A DNA stretch of 8,935 nt, from positions 1-8,935 of the forward strand of contig JAQVTV010000031.1 in assembly GCA_028699855.1 (NCBI GenBank). Direction: 5' to 3'. Shown here one piece after another: positions 1 through 5,390 of the stretch (position 1 is its first letter; the number at the start of each line of letters is the position of its first letter). The stretch comes from Candidatus Izemoplasmatales bacterium (GTDB lineage: Bacteria > Bacillota_I > Bacilli_A > Izemoplasmatales > Hujiaoplasmataceae). Made by a program: the position numbers and the translations under genes. Under the pieces are notes generated by a model. The model was not told the origin of the DNA, searched no databases, and worked only from the letters and a program-made list of their open reading frames with translations.

Positions 1-830
1 AACAAGCTTTCATGTCCGGAACGTTTGATATGAAGGATGGCCAAATAATCGATATCTTTTCGCGTTAGATGTGATTTTTCAAGCGCGCGATCGATCGTCT
101 CCAGCCAATTGGGCAAGGACACTTCGTTCAAGCGGTTCTTCATCCTGACCGGTTCCATGAGGCGCAGACTCTTCTTCGCCTCTTCGAGATTCTCCTTCGT
201 GATCGGCTGCGCGGTGCCGCCGATTGCGACACCCGCGGACCGCGACAAAGATCCATCCGCAATGATATGTGTTCCCAAAAGCAGATTTCTCCCGAGATTT
301 TTCTCTAAAATGATCGCGCCGGCCCCGGCTCCGAGATTGTACATCATCGACATGTTTTTGTCGGTATAATCGACAAAATCGGAGTTGCGATAACCACCCA
401 CCACCATGATCACGTGGATTGCTTCATCCGCAATCATCATGTCTTTGGCGATTTTCAAGGCGCCAAGCGTCGTCGAACATCGGTTTTGGAGGTCGATACC
501 CCACGCGCGCGTCGCGCCGATTTTATCTTGGATGTAAAGAGCAGAAGTCGTCAAGGGATATTCTTTCCATTCCTCACCGACACACAAGATGACATCGATT
601 TTTTGGGGATCCATCCCTGTATTATTTAAGGCATCCAGCGCAGCGAAAACACCCATTTCCTGGGTGCCGTCTTCAGGCCCCGGCAGTGTTTTTTGCCGAA
701 TGCCTAATTTTTCAATGACCGCTGCTTCGGTCCATACTCCCTGAGTCGCTTCGCTGATCTCCCGGGCACTCATCCGCAATTTCGGCAGATAAATGCCGGT
801 ACCGACGATCCCAACGGTCGGTATCATCAT
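1..830 (-). CDS. 3-oxoacyl-ACP synthase III (KAS III/FabH)-like condensing enzyme, partial (C-terminus off the left edge)
   Basis: The frame stays open from ATG at 830 to the window edge, giving 276 residues; about 50-60 residues would be missing from a usual KAS III of about 320-340. The N-terminus MMIPTVGIVGTGIYLP is the thiolase-fold start typical of KAS III. The nucleophile is predicted to be Cys118 in NRCSTTLGAL, a glycine-rich turn follows in NLGAGAGAIILEK (about 165-177), and His267 in LAILH sits where the FabH histidine lies; the third residue (Asn) would be off the edge. KAS III-type enzymes condense an acyl-CoA with a malonyl or acyl thioester. As the last visible gene of an operon with thiolase and a FabG-like reductase, it probably works on CoA-linked acyl chains rather than as housekeeping FabH, but its substrate is unknown. 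An SD-like GAAGTGA lies upstream; ATG at 830 or 827 could be used. An HMG-CoA-synthase-like role is a less likely alternative. Confidence 0.85.
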   Translation of the reverse strand, partial: MMIPTVGIVGTGIYLPKLRMSAREISEATQGVWTEAAVIEKLGIRQKTLPGPEDGTQEMGVFAALDALNNTGMDPQKIDVILCVGEEWKEYPLTTSALYIQDKIGATRAWGIDLQNRCSTTLGALKIAKDMMIADEAIHVIMVVGGYRNSDFVDYTDKNMSMMYNLGAGAGAIILEKNLGRNLLLGTHIIADGSLSRSAGVAIGGTAQPITKENLEEAKKSLRLMEPVRMKNRLNEVSLPNWLETIDRALEKSHLTRKDIDYLAILHIKRSGHESL

Positions 831-857
831 TATCTCACTTCTTTCAGTTAGGATGTA

Positions 858-1577
858 TTACAGGCGCATGCCGCCATTAACGTTGAGGGTTTGTCCAGTG
901 ATGTATGCCGCATCGCTTGAAGCCAAGAACAAGGCGACGCTCGCGATTTCTTCCGGTTCACCCAAGCGTTTGAGCATCGTCATCTGCGCAAAGGAATGAA
1001 GCAGATCCTCCGGAACCGTCTTCAAGATGTCGGTCATGACATAACCCGGAGCGATCGCGTTGACACGAACCGGGACACCTTTGCGGGCAAATTCCTTGGC
1101 CCAGGTCATCGTCAAACCGATCAACCCTGCTTTGGATGCCGCATAGTTGGCTTGACCGATGTTACCGAAGACGCCGACGACTGAAGAAATGTTGATGATG
1201 GAACCACCACCGATTTCTTCCATATGCGGGCCGATATAGCGCCCGAGATTGAAGACGCCTTTGAGATTGACATCCAAAACGAGGTTCCACTGTTCGTCCG
1301 TCATTTTTCGCGTCATGGCATCACGGGTGATGCCGGCGTTGTTGACGAGAATATCAATGTGTTGATACTGGTCTACGATGGTGTGAAAAAAGGTTTTGCA
1401 GCCGTCTATGTCCGTTACGTTTAACGGATAAAAGATGACATTTTCCATTTCATACGTCATTTCACCCATGTCAGCCACGATCACGATTGCGCCTTCACGC
1501 GCGAAAGCTTTGGCGATTTCCGCGCCAATACCTTTGGCACCGCCGGTCACGACGGCAACTTTGTCTTTCAGTTTCAT
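858..1577 (-). CDS. fabG: FabG/PhaB-type short-chain dehydrogenase/reductase (3-oxoacyl-ACP or acetoacetyl-CoA reductase)
   Basis: A complete 239-residue classical SDR, the usual length for FabG/PhaB. It has the Rossmann cofactor motif TGGAKGIG (11-18), NNAG (79-82), and the catalytic set Asn104 (DVNLKG), Ser132 (NISSVVG), Tyr145 and Lys149 (YAASK), with the normal 13-residue Ser-Tyr spacing. ITRD at 83-86 and the C-terminal ITGQTLNVNGG are FabG hallmarks. Enzymes of this type reduce 3-oxoacyl thioesters to 3-hydroxyacyl thioesters, or run in reverse, in the cytoplasm. The gene lies 15 nt after a thiolase, so acetoacetyl-CoA (or a longer 3-oxoacyl-CoA) is a more likely substrate than acyl-ACP; this is inferred. 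Asp36 at the end of beta-strand 2 (VIVADMG) is the position where Asp usually favours NAD(H) over NADP(H), unlike typical FabG. A good SD (AAAGGAG, 9 nt before ATG) overlaps the thiolase stop codon, suggesting coupled translation. Confidence 0.92.
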   Translation of the reverse strand: MKLKDKVAVVTGGAKGIGAEIAKAFAREGAIVIVADMGEMTYEMENVIFYPLNVTDIDGCKTFFHTIVDQYQHIDILVNNAGITRDAMTRKMTDEQWNLVLDVNLKGVFNLGRYIGPHMEEIGGGSIINISSVVGVFGNIGQANYAASKAGLIGLTMTWAKEFARKGVPVRVNAIAPGYVMTDILKTVPEDLLHSFAQMTMLKRLGEPEEIASVALFLASSDAAYITGQTLNVNGGMRL

Positions 1578-1592
1578 ACGATTACGCTCCTT

Positions 1593-2798
1593 TTATCTTT
1601 GGATAATGATGGCCGTTCCCATACCGCCACCGATACACAAGCTCGCGAGACCAATGTGAAGATCTCGTTTGATCATTTCATGAATCAAAGAAACCACGAT
1701 TCGATTGCCCGATACACCGACCGGATGGCCCAAAGCAATCGCGCCGCCATTCACATTTGTCCGGCTCATGATCTCATCGACCGTCATCCCATGTTCGTCG
1801 GACAATGCTTGTACGACACCGATGGATTGGGCTGCGAATGCTTCATTCAACTCGATGAGTTCGATATCAGATAGTTTCAACCCCGCGTGATTCAGGGCTT
1901 GACGAATGGCGGGTACGGGCCCCATTCCCATGACGTTCGGATCCACGCCGCCTTGACCGATGGCCCTGATTTCAGCCATCACGGGTAATTGATATTGATT
2001 CACGGCTGTCTCGGAAGCGACGATGGTAAAACTCGCACCATCATTGATGCCCGATGAATTACCTGCCGTGACCGAACCGTCTTTTTTGAATGCGGGTCTC
2101 AGTTTAGCAAGTTTCTCCGGTGAAGTGGTCCGATTCGGATATTCATCCCGGGCAAAGGTGATTGTTTCTTTCCGTGTTTGAATCTCTATGGGGACGATTT
2201 CATCATCGAATCGACCCGCATCCACGGCATTAATCGCTTTTTCCTGAGAATGGATCGCAAAGGCGTCTTGCGCTTCGCGACTGATACCATAGAGAGAGAC
2301 AATATTTTCTGCCGTGATACCCATATGCATTTTGCCAAAGGCATCGGTCAAAGCATCATCAATCATATGATCTGACATGTCCAAATTTCCCATTTTGACG
2401 CCTTCACGGATCTTATGGGATACGATATAGGGGGCCCGACTCATCATTTCAATGCCACCGGCCACAACCACATCGGAAAATCCTGCCTGAATCCCGTTAT
2501 GCGCATTCATGATTGCTTTCATCCCTGAGCCGCATACCATGTTCACGGCATAAGCCGGAACCGATTCGGGAATGCCCGACTTAATCGCGATTTGACGCGC
2601 GATTCCCTGCCCGTTGCCGGCTGGCAGAATGTTGCCGACGATGACTTCACTGATTTTGTCTACCGGCACATGTGTGTCTTGAAGCAGTTGGGTCAGTACC
2701 GCACTGCCCAAATCCGCTGGATGAAGATCTTTGAGTGTCCCCATGAATGATCCGATGGGGCTCCGTTTTGCTCCGACGATAAATACCTTTTGCATCAC
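1593..2798 (-). CDS. thlA: Acetyl-CoA C-acetyltransferase (thiolase)
   Basis: About 400 residues, the normal length of a type II biosynthetic or degradative thiolase. The acylated nucleophile is Cys89 in NMVCGSGMKA; the other active-site blocks are NEAFA (Asn318), GGAIALGHPVG (His358) and LCIGGGMG (Cys388). HMGITAEN (about 158-165) is also characteristic of the family. The enzyme condenses two acetyl-CoA to acetoacetyl-CoA, or cleaves 3-oxoacyl-CoA with CoA, in the cytoplasm; direction and chain length cannot be read from the sequence. It is the promoter-proximal gene of the operon with the reductase and KAS III-like gene, and is divergent from a TetR regulator. Start choice: a strong SD AGGAGG (2808-2813) is 9 nt before GTG at 2798 and 12 nt before ATG at 2795. 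The ATG gives MQKVFIVGAKRSPIG, as in homologues, so either codon may be used; residue numbers here count from the GTG. There is a small insertion before NVNGG compared with short thiolases. Confidence 0.95.
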   Translation of the reverse strand: MMQKVFIVGAKRSPIGSFMGTLKDLHPADLGSAVLTQLLQDTHVPVDKISEVIVGNILPAGNGQGIARQIAIKSGIPESVPAYAVNMVCGSGMKAIMNAHNGIQAGFSDVVVAGGIEMMSRAPYIVSHKIREGVKMGNLDMSDHMIDDALTDAFGKMHMGITAENIVSLYGISREAQDAFAIHSQEKAINAVDAGRFDDEIVPIEIQTRKETITFARDEYPNRTTSPEKLAKLRPAFKKDGSVTAGNSSGINDGASFTIVASETAVNQYQLPVMAEIRAIGQGGVDPNVMGMGPVPAIRQALNHAGLKLSDIELIELNEAFAAQSIGVVQALSDEHGMTVDEIMSRTNVNGGAIALGHPVGVSGNRIVVSLIHEMIKRDLHIGLASLCIGGGMGTAIIIQR

Positions 2799-2896
2799 TT
2801 TCTATTTCCTCCTATTATCTTCTTCAACGCTGAAAAGGGCTCTTTGTCCCGCCTGATCTTTTCGCGTGAGCTCACTGCCCAAATCCCTGATATAGC

Positions 2897-2918
2897 AATA
2901 TGAACATTTATTCATATT
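2897..2918. promoter_or_regulatory. Putative TetR operator 1 (perfect 8-bp inverted repeat just after the thiolase transcription start)
   Basis: Perfect inverted repeat AATATGAA-N6-TTCATATT. It begins about 2 bp downstream of the predicted thiolase-operon start point (about 2920), a position where a bound repressor would block the polymerase. Its 17-bp core TGAACATTTATTCATAT (2901-2917) recurs with only two changes at 3089-3105 in the same spacer, which argues for a specific protein-binding site. The divergent TetR protein is the obvious candidate binder; that assignment is inferred. Confidence 0.65.
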
Positions 2919-2923
2919 TCGCC

Positions 2924-2941
2924 TTCATTTTAGCGAATGAA
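2924..2941. promoter_or_regulatory. Putative TetR operator 2 (inverted repeat over the thiolase -10 box)
   Basis: Inverted repeat TTCATT-N6-AATGAA with perfect 6-bp arms. It covers the predicted -10 hexamer (2927-2932) and part of the promoter spacer, a classic repressor position. Its centre lies 25 bp from the centre of operator 1. The arms are ordered TTCAT...ATGAA, opposite to operator 1 (ATGAA...TTCAT), so the two may be half-sites of one extended array rather than two identical operators. Confidence 0.55.
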
Positions 2942-2955
2942 TCTTGATTTGTCAA
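2927..2955 (-). promoter_or_regulatory. Sigma-A-type promoter of the thiolase-reductase-KAS III operon
   Basis: On the minus strand a perfect -35 TTGACA (2955-2950) is followed by a 17-bp spacer (2949-2933) and a -10 TAAAAT (2932-2927, five of six consensus bases). The predicted start point is near 2920, giving a leader of about 120 nt to the thiolase gene. This is a strong promoter on paper, and the -10 box is embedded in an inverted repeat, so it is probably tightly repressed under some condition. Confidence 0.8.
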
Positions 2956-3061
2956 GCGCTTTCACTCAAAAAAAACGCGCTCACATAATATTCATAAACC
3001 CCCATCTCTGGCATTGTGGTTGGTAGATAGACCGAAAATCGCTAAATAACGCCATTCTTCA

Positions 3062-3075
3062 TGTAAACGCTATCA
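3062..3075 (+). promoter_or_regulatory. cre-like site (CcpA catabolite-responsive element)
   Basis: TGTAAACGCTATCA matches the Bacillus cre consensus TGWAANCGNTNWCA at every defined position. In Bacillota, CcpA with HPr-Ser-P binds such sites to couple carbon catabolism to sugar supply, and acyl-CoA and acetyl-CoA genes are common targets. It lies about 145 bp upstream of the thiolase start point and about 115 bp upstream of the tetR start point, farther than most repressing cre sites, so it could act through looping, as an activating site, or not at all. Confidence 0.5.
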
Positions 3076-3088
3076 ATTGTTTTCAAAC

Positions 3089-3112
3089 TGAATTTTTATT
3101 CATATGAATGAA
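3089..3112. promoter_or_regulatory. Putative TetR operator 3 (repeat of the operator 1 core plus an overlapping palindrome)
   Basis: Positions 3089-3105 read TGAATTTTTATTCATAT, identical to the operator 1 core at 15 of 17 bases and in the same orientation 188 bp away. It overlaps a perfect 12-bp palindrome ATTCATATGAAT (3098-3109), which continues into ATGAATGAA (3104-3112). The site lies about 70-95 bp upstream of the predicted tetR start point. It could serve autoregulation or DNA looping with operators 1 and 2; this is inference. Confidence 0.5.
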
Positions 3113-3148
3113 CCCTGTTGTAATCTCTTATTTTTGGACATAATTATA

Positions 3149-3177
3149 TTGAAAAAGCGACCCGTATCGTTTACAAT
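3149..3177 (+). promoter_or_regulatory. Sigma-A-type promoter of the tetR gene
   Basis: -35 TTGAAA (3149-3154), 17-bp spacer, -10 TACAAT (3172-3177); each hexamer differs from consensus at one base. The start point would be near 3184, so the Shine-Dalgarno AGGTGA (3184-3189) would sit at the very 5' end of the message, leaving a leader of only about 12 nt before ATG 3196. Confidence 0.65.
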
Positions 3178-3195
3178 GAAAGCAGGTGATGATAC

Positions 3196-3822
3196 ATGAT
3201 TACAAATGGATTCCGCTTGCCGAAGACGAAAATCGGTGAAAAAACATTTCAAAAAATCATCCGCACTGGACGGAAACTATTTTCCATCAACGGCTTTCAA
3301 GCCACTTCCATTAATGACATTATTGCAAAGTCCCGGGTCGCCGCGGGTACTTTTTACATCTATTTCGATAACAAATTGGCTCTGTACCTCTATTTGCTCA
3401 ATGAATATCGGCATAAGATCCGTCAGGCCTCATCGCAGGCCATCTCAGGTCTCAAGGACCGTAAAAGCATCGAGCGCGAAGGACTGAAGGCTTTCATCAT
3501 GTATGTGAAGCAGGACCCCTTGGCTTACAAAGTCATCTGGGAGTCTTTGTTCATCGATGCAAAAATCTTTCAGGAATACTATCAATCGTTTGCAGAGTCC
3601 TATATGTATCATCTCCAAAAACACGTCGATATCGGAGAAATCCGCCCGGATCTCGACCTTGAAACCCTATCCTACGTGTTGATGGGCATCGCCAACTTCG
3701 TCGGCTTGCAAATCCTCTTTCGCGACAAGGTACAGGAAAACGAGATTGATTTTGTCGTCGATGCGGCCATGAAAATCTTGGAAAATGGTATATATTCCGA
3801 AAAAAAGGCACTTTCCCATTAA
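3196..3822 (+). CDS. TetR/AcrR-family transcriptional regulator (probable acyl-CoA-responsive repressor)
   Basis: 208 residues, typical TetR length. The N-terminal TetR_N domain is clear: KTFQKIIRTGRKLFSINGF (about 16-34) is helix 1, and the helix-turn-helix runs from TSINDIIAKS through VAAGTFYIYF to DNK (about 37-60). The rest is a helical ligand-binding and dimerisation region with no family I can name precisely. Such proteins bind palindromic operators as dimers and leave DNA when a small ligand binds. Divergence from a thiolase, reductase and KAS III-like operon, and inverted repeats over that operon's promoter, make it the likely local repressor, with an acyl-CoA as the natural ligand by analogy with the FadR proteins of Bacillus and Thermus. 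The start is fixed by SD AGGTGA 6 nt before the ATG. The gene ends inside the loop of a bidirectional terminator. Confidence 0.9.
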   Translation: MITNGFRLPKTKIGEKTFQKIIRTGRKLFSINGFQATSINDIIAKSRVAAGTFYIYFDNKLALYLYLLNEYRHKIRQASSQAISGLKDRKSIEREGLKAFIMYVKQDPLAYKVIWESLFIDAKIFQEYYQSFAESYMYHLQKHVDIGEIRPDLDLETLSYVLMGIANFVGLQILFRDKVQENEIDFVVDAAMKILENGIYSEKKALSH

Positions 3823-3845
3823 AACGGCGAAAGTGCTTTTGTTTG
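3800..3845. terminator. Bidirectional intrinsic terminator between tetR and the convergent c-di-GMP operon
   Basis: GCACTTTC (3808-3815) pairs perfectly with GAAAGTGC (3829-3836), and the stem extends through a G-T pair and three A-T pairs to about 12 bp. Reading rightward it is followed by TTTTGTTTG. Reading leftward it is followed by a run of seven T residues (complement of A 3800-3806). It can therefore stop both tetR and the 507-residue GGDEF-EAL gene, whose stop codon is at 3853. The left arm and its A-tract are part of the tetR coding sequence, whose TAA lies in the loop. Confidence 0.85.
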
Positions 3846-3852
3846 TTGAATG

Positions 3853-5376
3853 TTATTCCTGAAAGCGACTGAACTCATCCATGCTCCAGGGACTCTTCTT
3901 CAGAATCTCACCGATATCCTGCGCGGATTTCGGGGGGCTGAAGAAATATCCCTGCATGAATCTGACATCGGTTTTGATCATTTTCCGGATCATTTCCTCA
4001 TTCTCAATACTTTCGGCGATGACGATTTTCTGTTTTTTGTTCGCCTCTTGAATGACGCGGATAATCCGGTCTGTCTCCTCAAACCCATTCATCATTTTCA
4101 GCGTGTGCTCCCGATTGACCTTGATGATGCTGGCTTTGATTTGCGCCATTTGCGCGATAATTTCAAATTCCTCTCCGAAATCGTCGATGGCAACCCTAAA
4201 TCCGTATCTGCGAAAATCGGCCAGATTTTGCATCGCTACGGCACTCTTGATGATGGTGTAGTAATCGATGATCTCCAAACAGAAGTTTTCCGGAAGAAAA
4301 TCATATTTTCGAACGATATCAAAAAAGTTCTTCGCCAAGCCTTCGACGAGCAATTGTTTTGGCGATAGATTGGTAGAGATGAAGAGATCGCGAATACGCA
4401 TCTCTTTTTTCCAACTGACATATTGTTTGACGATCTTCTCGAACCCCCACGCGCCAAACCAAGTGATATCGCCGGTCAGTTCCATCACATTCAGGAATTT
4501 TCCCGGAGGGAGAATTCCCATCGCGGGATGATTCCACCGAAGAAGCGATTCCAACCCGATGATCTTGGCGGTTTTGATATCGACGATCGGTTGATAGTAA
4601 AGCAGAAACTCGTCATTGCTGCTCGAGCGTTTGATTTCCTGATAGTAATCCATATTGAATTGTTCTTTTTCGATCAGGTCTTGAGAATACAGGTAATAAC
4701 GATTCTTTCCCTCTTTTTTGGATACGTACAGTGCGATTTCTGCATTCTTGATCAACTGCATTGCGGAAATTCCGTCATAGGGAAAGATGCAGACACCAAT
4801 GGATGTCGTGATGCTTTCATTCACTGCTTTCAGAGGAATCGCCACTTCCTTCAGTAAGCCTTCCGCCACATTCACCATCATCTCGGTGTCGATTTCTCCC
4901 GTGAGGTAATAAAGAAAGATGTCTTCCTTCAGGTGACCGACAATCATTCCGGTCTTGGCGACTTTCTTGAGTCGCTTTTCGATTTCCTCGATGACTCTTG
5001 TCACTTCTTTTTCGGTATATTTTTCTGTGATGAAACTGAAGTTGTCGAGATTCAAGTAATAAAAGACGCCGATGGCCCCTTCCTTCGCCTCAAATATCTT
5101 TTGATTGATCAAACCGACGAGGTCACCGGACTTCTTGTTCGATGTCCGGCGTTCCACAACCAAATGTGACACCGGATCGCTTTCAGGTGATTCAGCCATT
5201 GATTCTTCTTTCTTGACCAGTTTGCGCTCTTCTTTCTCCTTTCGGATGTCCTTGATGACATTGCGAAAAAGAAAATAGAAAGCCACGCCCGTCAAGATGA
5301 TGACCAAAATCGCGACAAGAACCTGGTAGGTCTGGGCTTGGCGCGCCTCACTAAGGAAGAATGGATCGTAGTTCAT
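3853..5376 (-). CDS. Membrane-anchored GGDEF-EAL protein with degenerate GGDEF and altered EAL domain (c-di-GMP receptor or weak phosphodiesterase)
   Basis: 507 residues: one N-terminal membrane helix (about 17-38), a charged linker (39-80), a degenerate GGDEF domain (about 88-235) and an EAL domain (about 245-490). The GGDEF signature is replaced by LKEDI (149-153), so cyclase activity is not expected. The EAL domain keeps the likely metal and substrate ligands Glu276 (ESL), Asn336 (NLS), Glu368, Asp398-Asp399, Lys419, Glu455 and Gln475. However, loop 6, normally DDFGTGYSSL, reads DDFGEEFEII, the LEITE motif is LEIID, and KID is KVN. EAL domains hydrolyse c-di-GMP to pGpG; loop 6 is needed for metal binding and dimerisation, so activity is doubtful and a receptor or partner role is plausible. 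The start ATG is 11 nt after SD AGGAG, which overlaps the upstream gene's stop; the nearest upstream in-frame codons end in a stop. It is the last gene of its operon. Confidence 0.88.
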   Translation of the reverse strand: MNYDPFFLSEARQAQTYQVLVAILVIILTGVAFYFLFRNVIKDIRKEKEERKLVKKEESMAESPESDPVSHLVVERRTSNKKSGDLVGLINQKIFEAKEGAIGVFYYLNLDNFSFITEKYTEKEVTRVIEEIEKRLKKVAKTGMIVGHLKEDIFLYYLTGEIDTEMMVNVAEGLLKEVAIPLKAVNESITTSIGVCIFPYDGISAMQLIKNAEIALYVSKKEGKNRYYLYSQDLIEKEQFNMDYYQEIKRSSSNDEFLLYYQPIVDIKTAKIIGLESLLRWNHPAMGILPPGKFLNVMELTGDITWFGAWGFEKIVKQYVSWKKEMRIRDLFISTNLSPKQLLVEGLAKNFFDIVRKYDFLPENFCLEIIDYYTIIKSAVAMQNLADFRRYGFRVAIDDFGEEFEIIAQMAQIKASIIKVNREHTLKMMNGFEETDRIIRVIQEANKKQKIVIAESIENEEMIRKMIKTDVRFMQGYFFSPPKSAQDIGEILKKSPWSMDEFSRFQE

Positions 5377-5390
5377 CGGTGTTCACACTC

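Larger units (their letters stand above)
2799..3195. other. Divergent regulatory spacer between the thiolase operon and the tetR gene
   Basis: These 397 bases hold no credible gene and are richer in A+T than the flanking coding DNA. They contain a promoter for each flanking transcription unit, three TGAA/TTCA inverted repeats and a cre-like site, each listed separately. The thiolase operon would have a long leader of about 120 nt (2799-2920, minus strand). That leader can form one small hairpin from the operator sequence itself (2897-2918) and a bulged one at 2832-2863 (GAAAAG pairing with CTTTTC, plus GGC with GCC), and it includes a 10-bp palindrome GTGAGCTCAC at 2866-2875. I recognise no riboswitch or T-box in it. 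The stretch from about 2991 to 3060 shows nothing I can name. Confidence 0.8.

Noticed and set aside
2866..2875. Palindrome GTGAGCTCAC as an operator
   Set aside because: Single 10-bp palindrome in the leader, unrelated to the TGAA/TTCA sites and of a length expected by chance in this much sequence.
2799..2896. Riboswitch or T-box in the thiolase leader
   Set aside because: No T-box sequence, specifier stem or known riboswitch core is recognisable, and there is no terminator-like stem with a U-tract before the gene.
2951..2964. Second cre-like sequence overlapping the thiolase -35
   Set aside because: Only the right half (CGCTTTCA) fits; the first three consensus bases are wrong, and the -35 hexamer explains part of the sequence. 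Mentioned as a possibility, not called as a site.
3104..3112. Canonical Bacillus FadR box
   Set aside because: One half-site (ATGAATGA) is present but the partner half in the required spacing is not, so the operators are described only as TGAA/TTCA inverted repeats.
3551..3811. Minus-strand frame inside tetR
   Set aside because: Shadow of the TetR ligand-binding region, with Arg/Ser-rich out-of-frame composition.
3850..4857. Plus-strand open frames (3850-4368 and 4423-4857) opposite the second GGDEF-EAL gene
   Set aside because: Both are antisense to conserved EAL and GGDEF-derived sequence and follow a terminator without a promoter or SD of their own.
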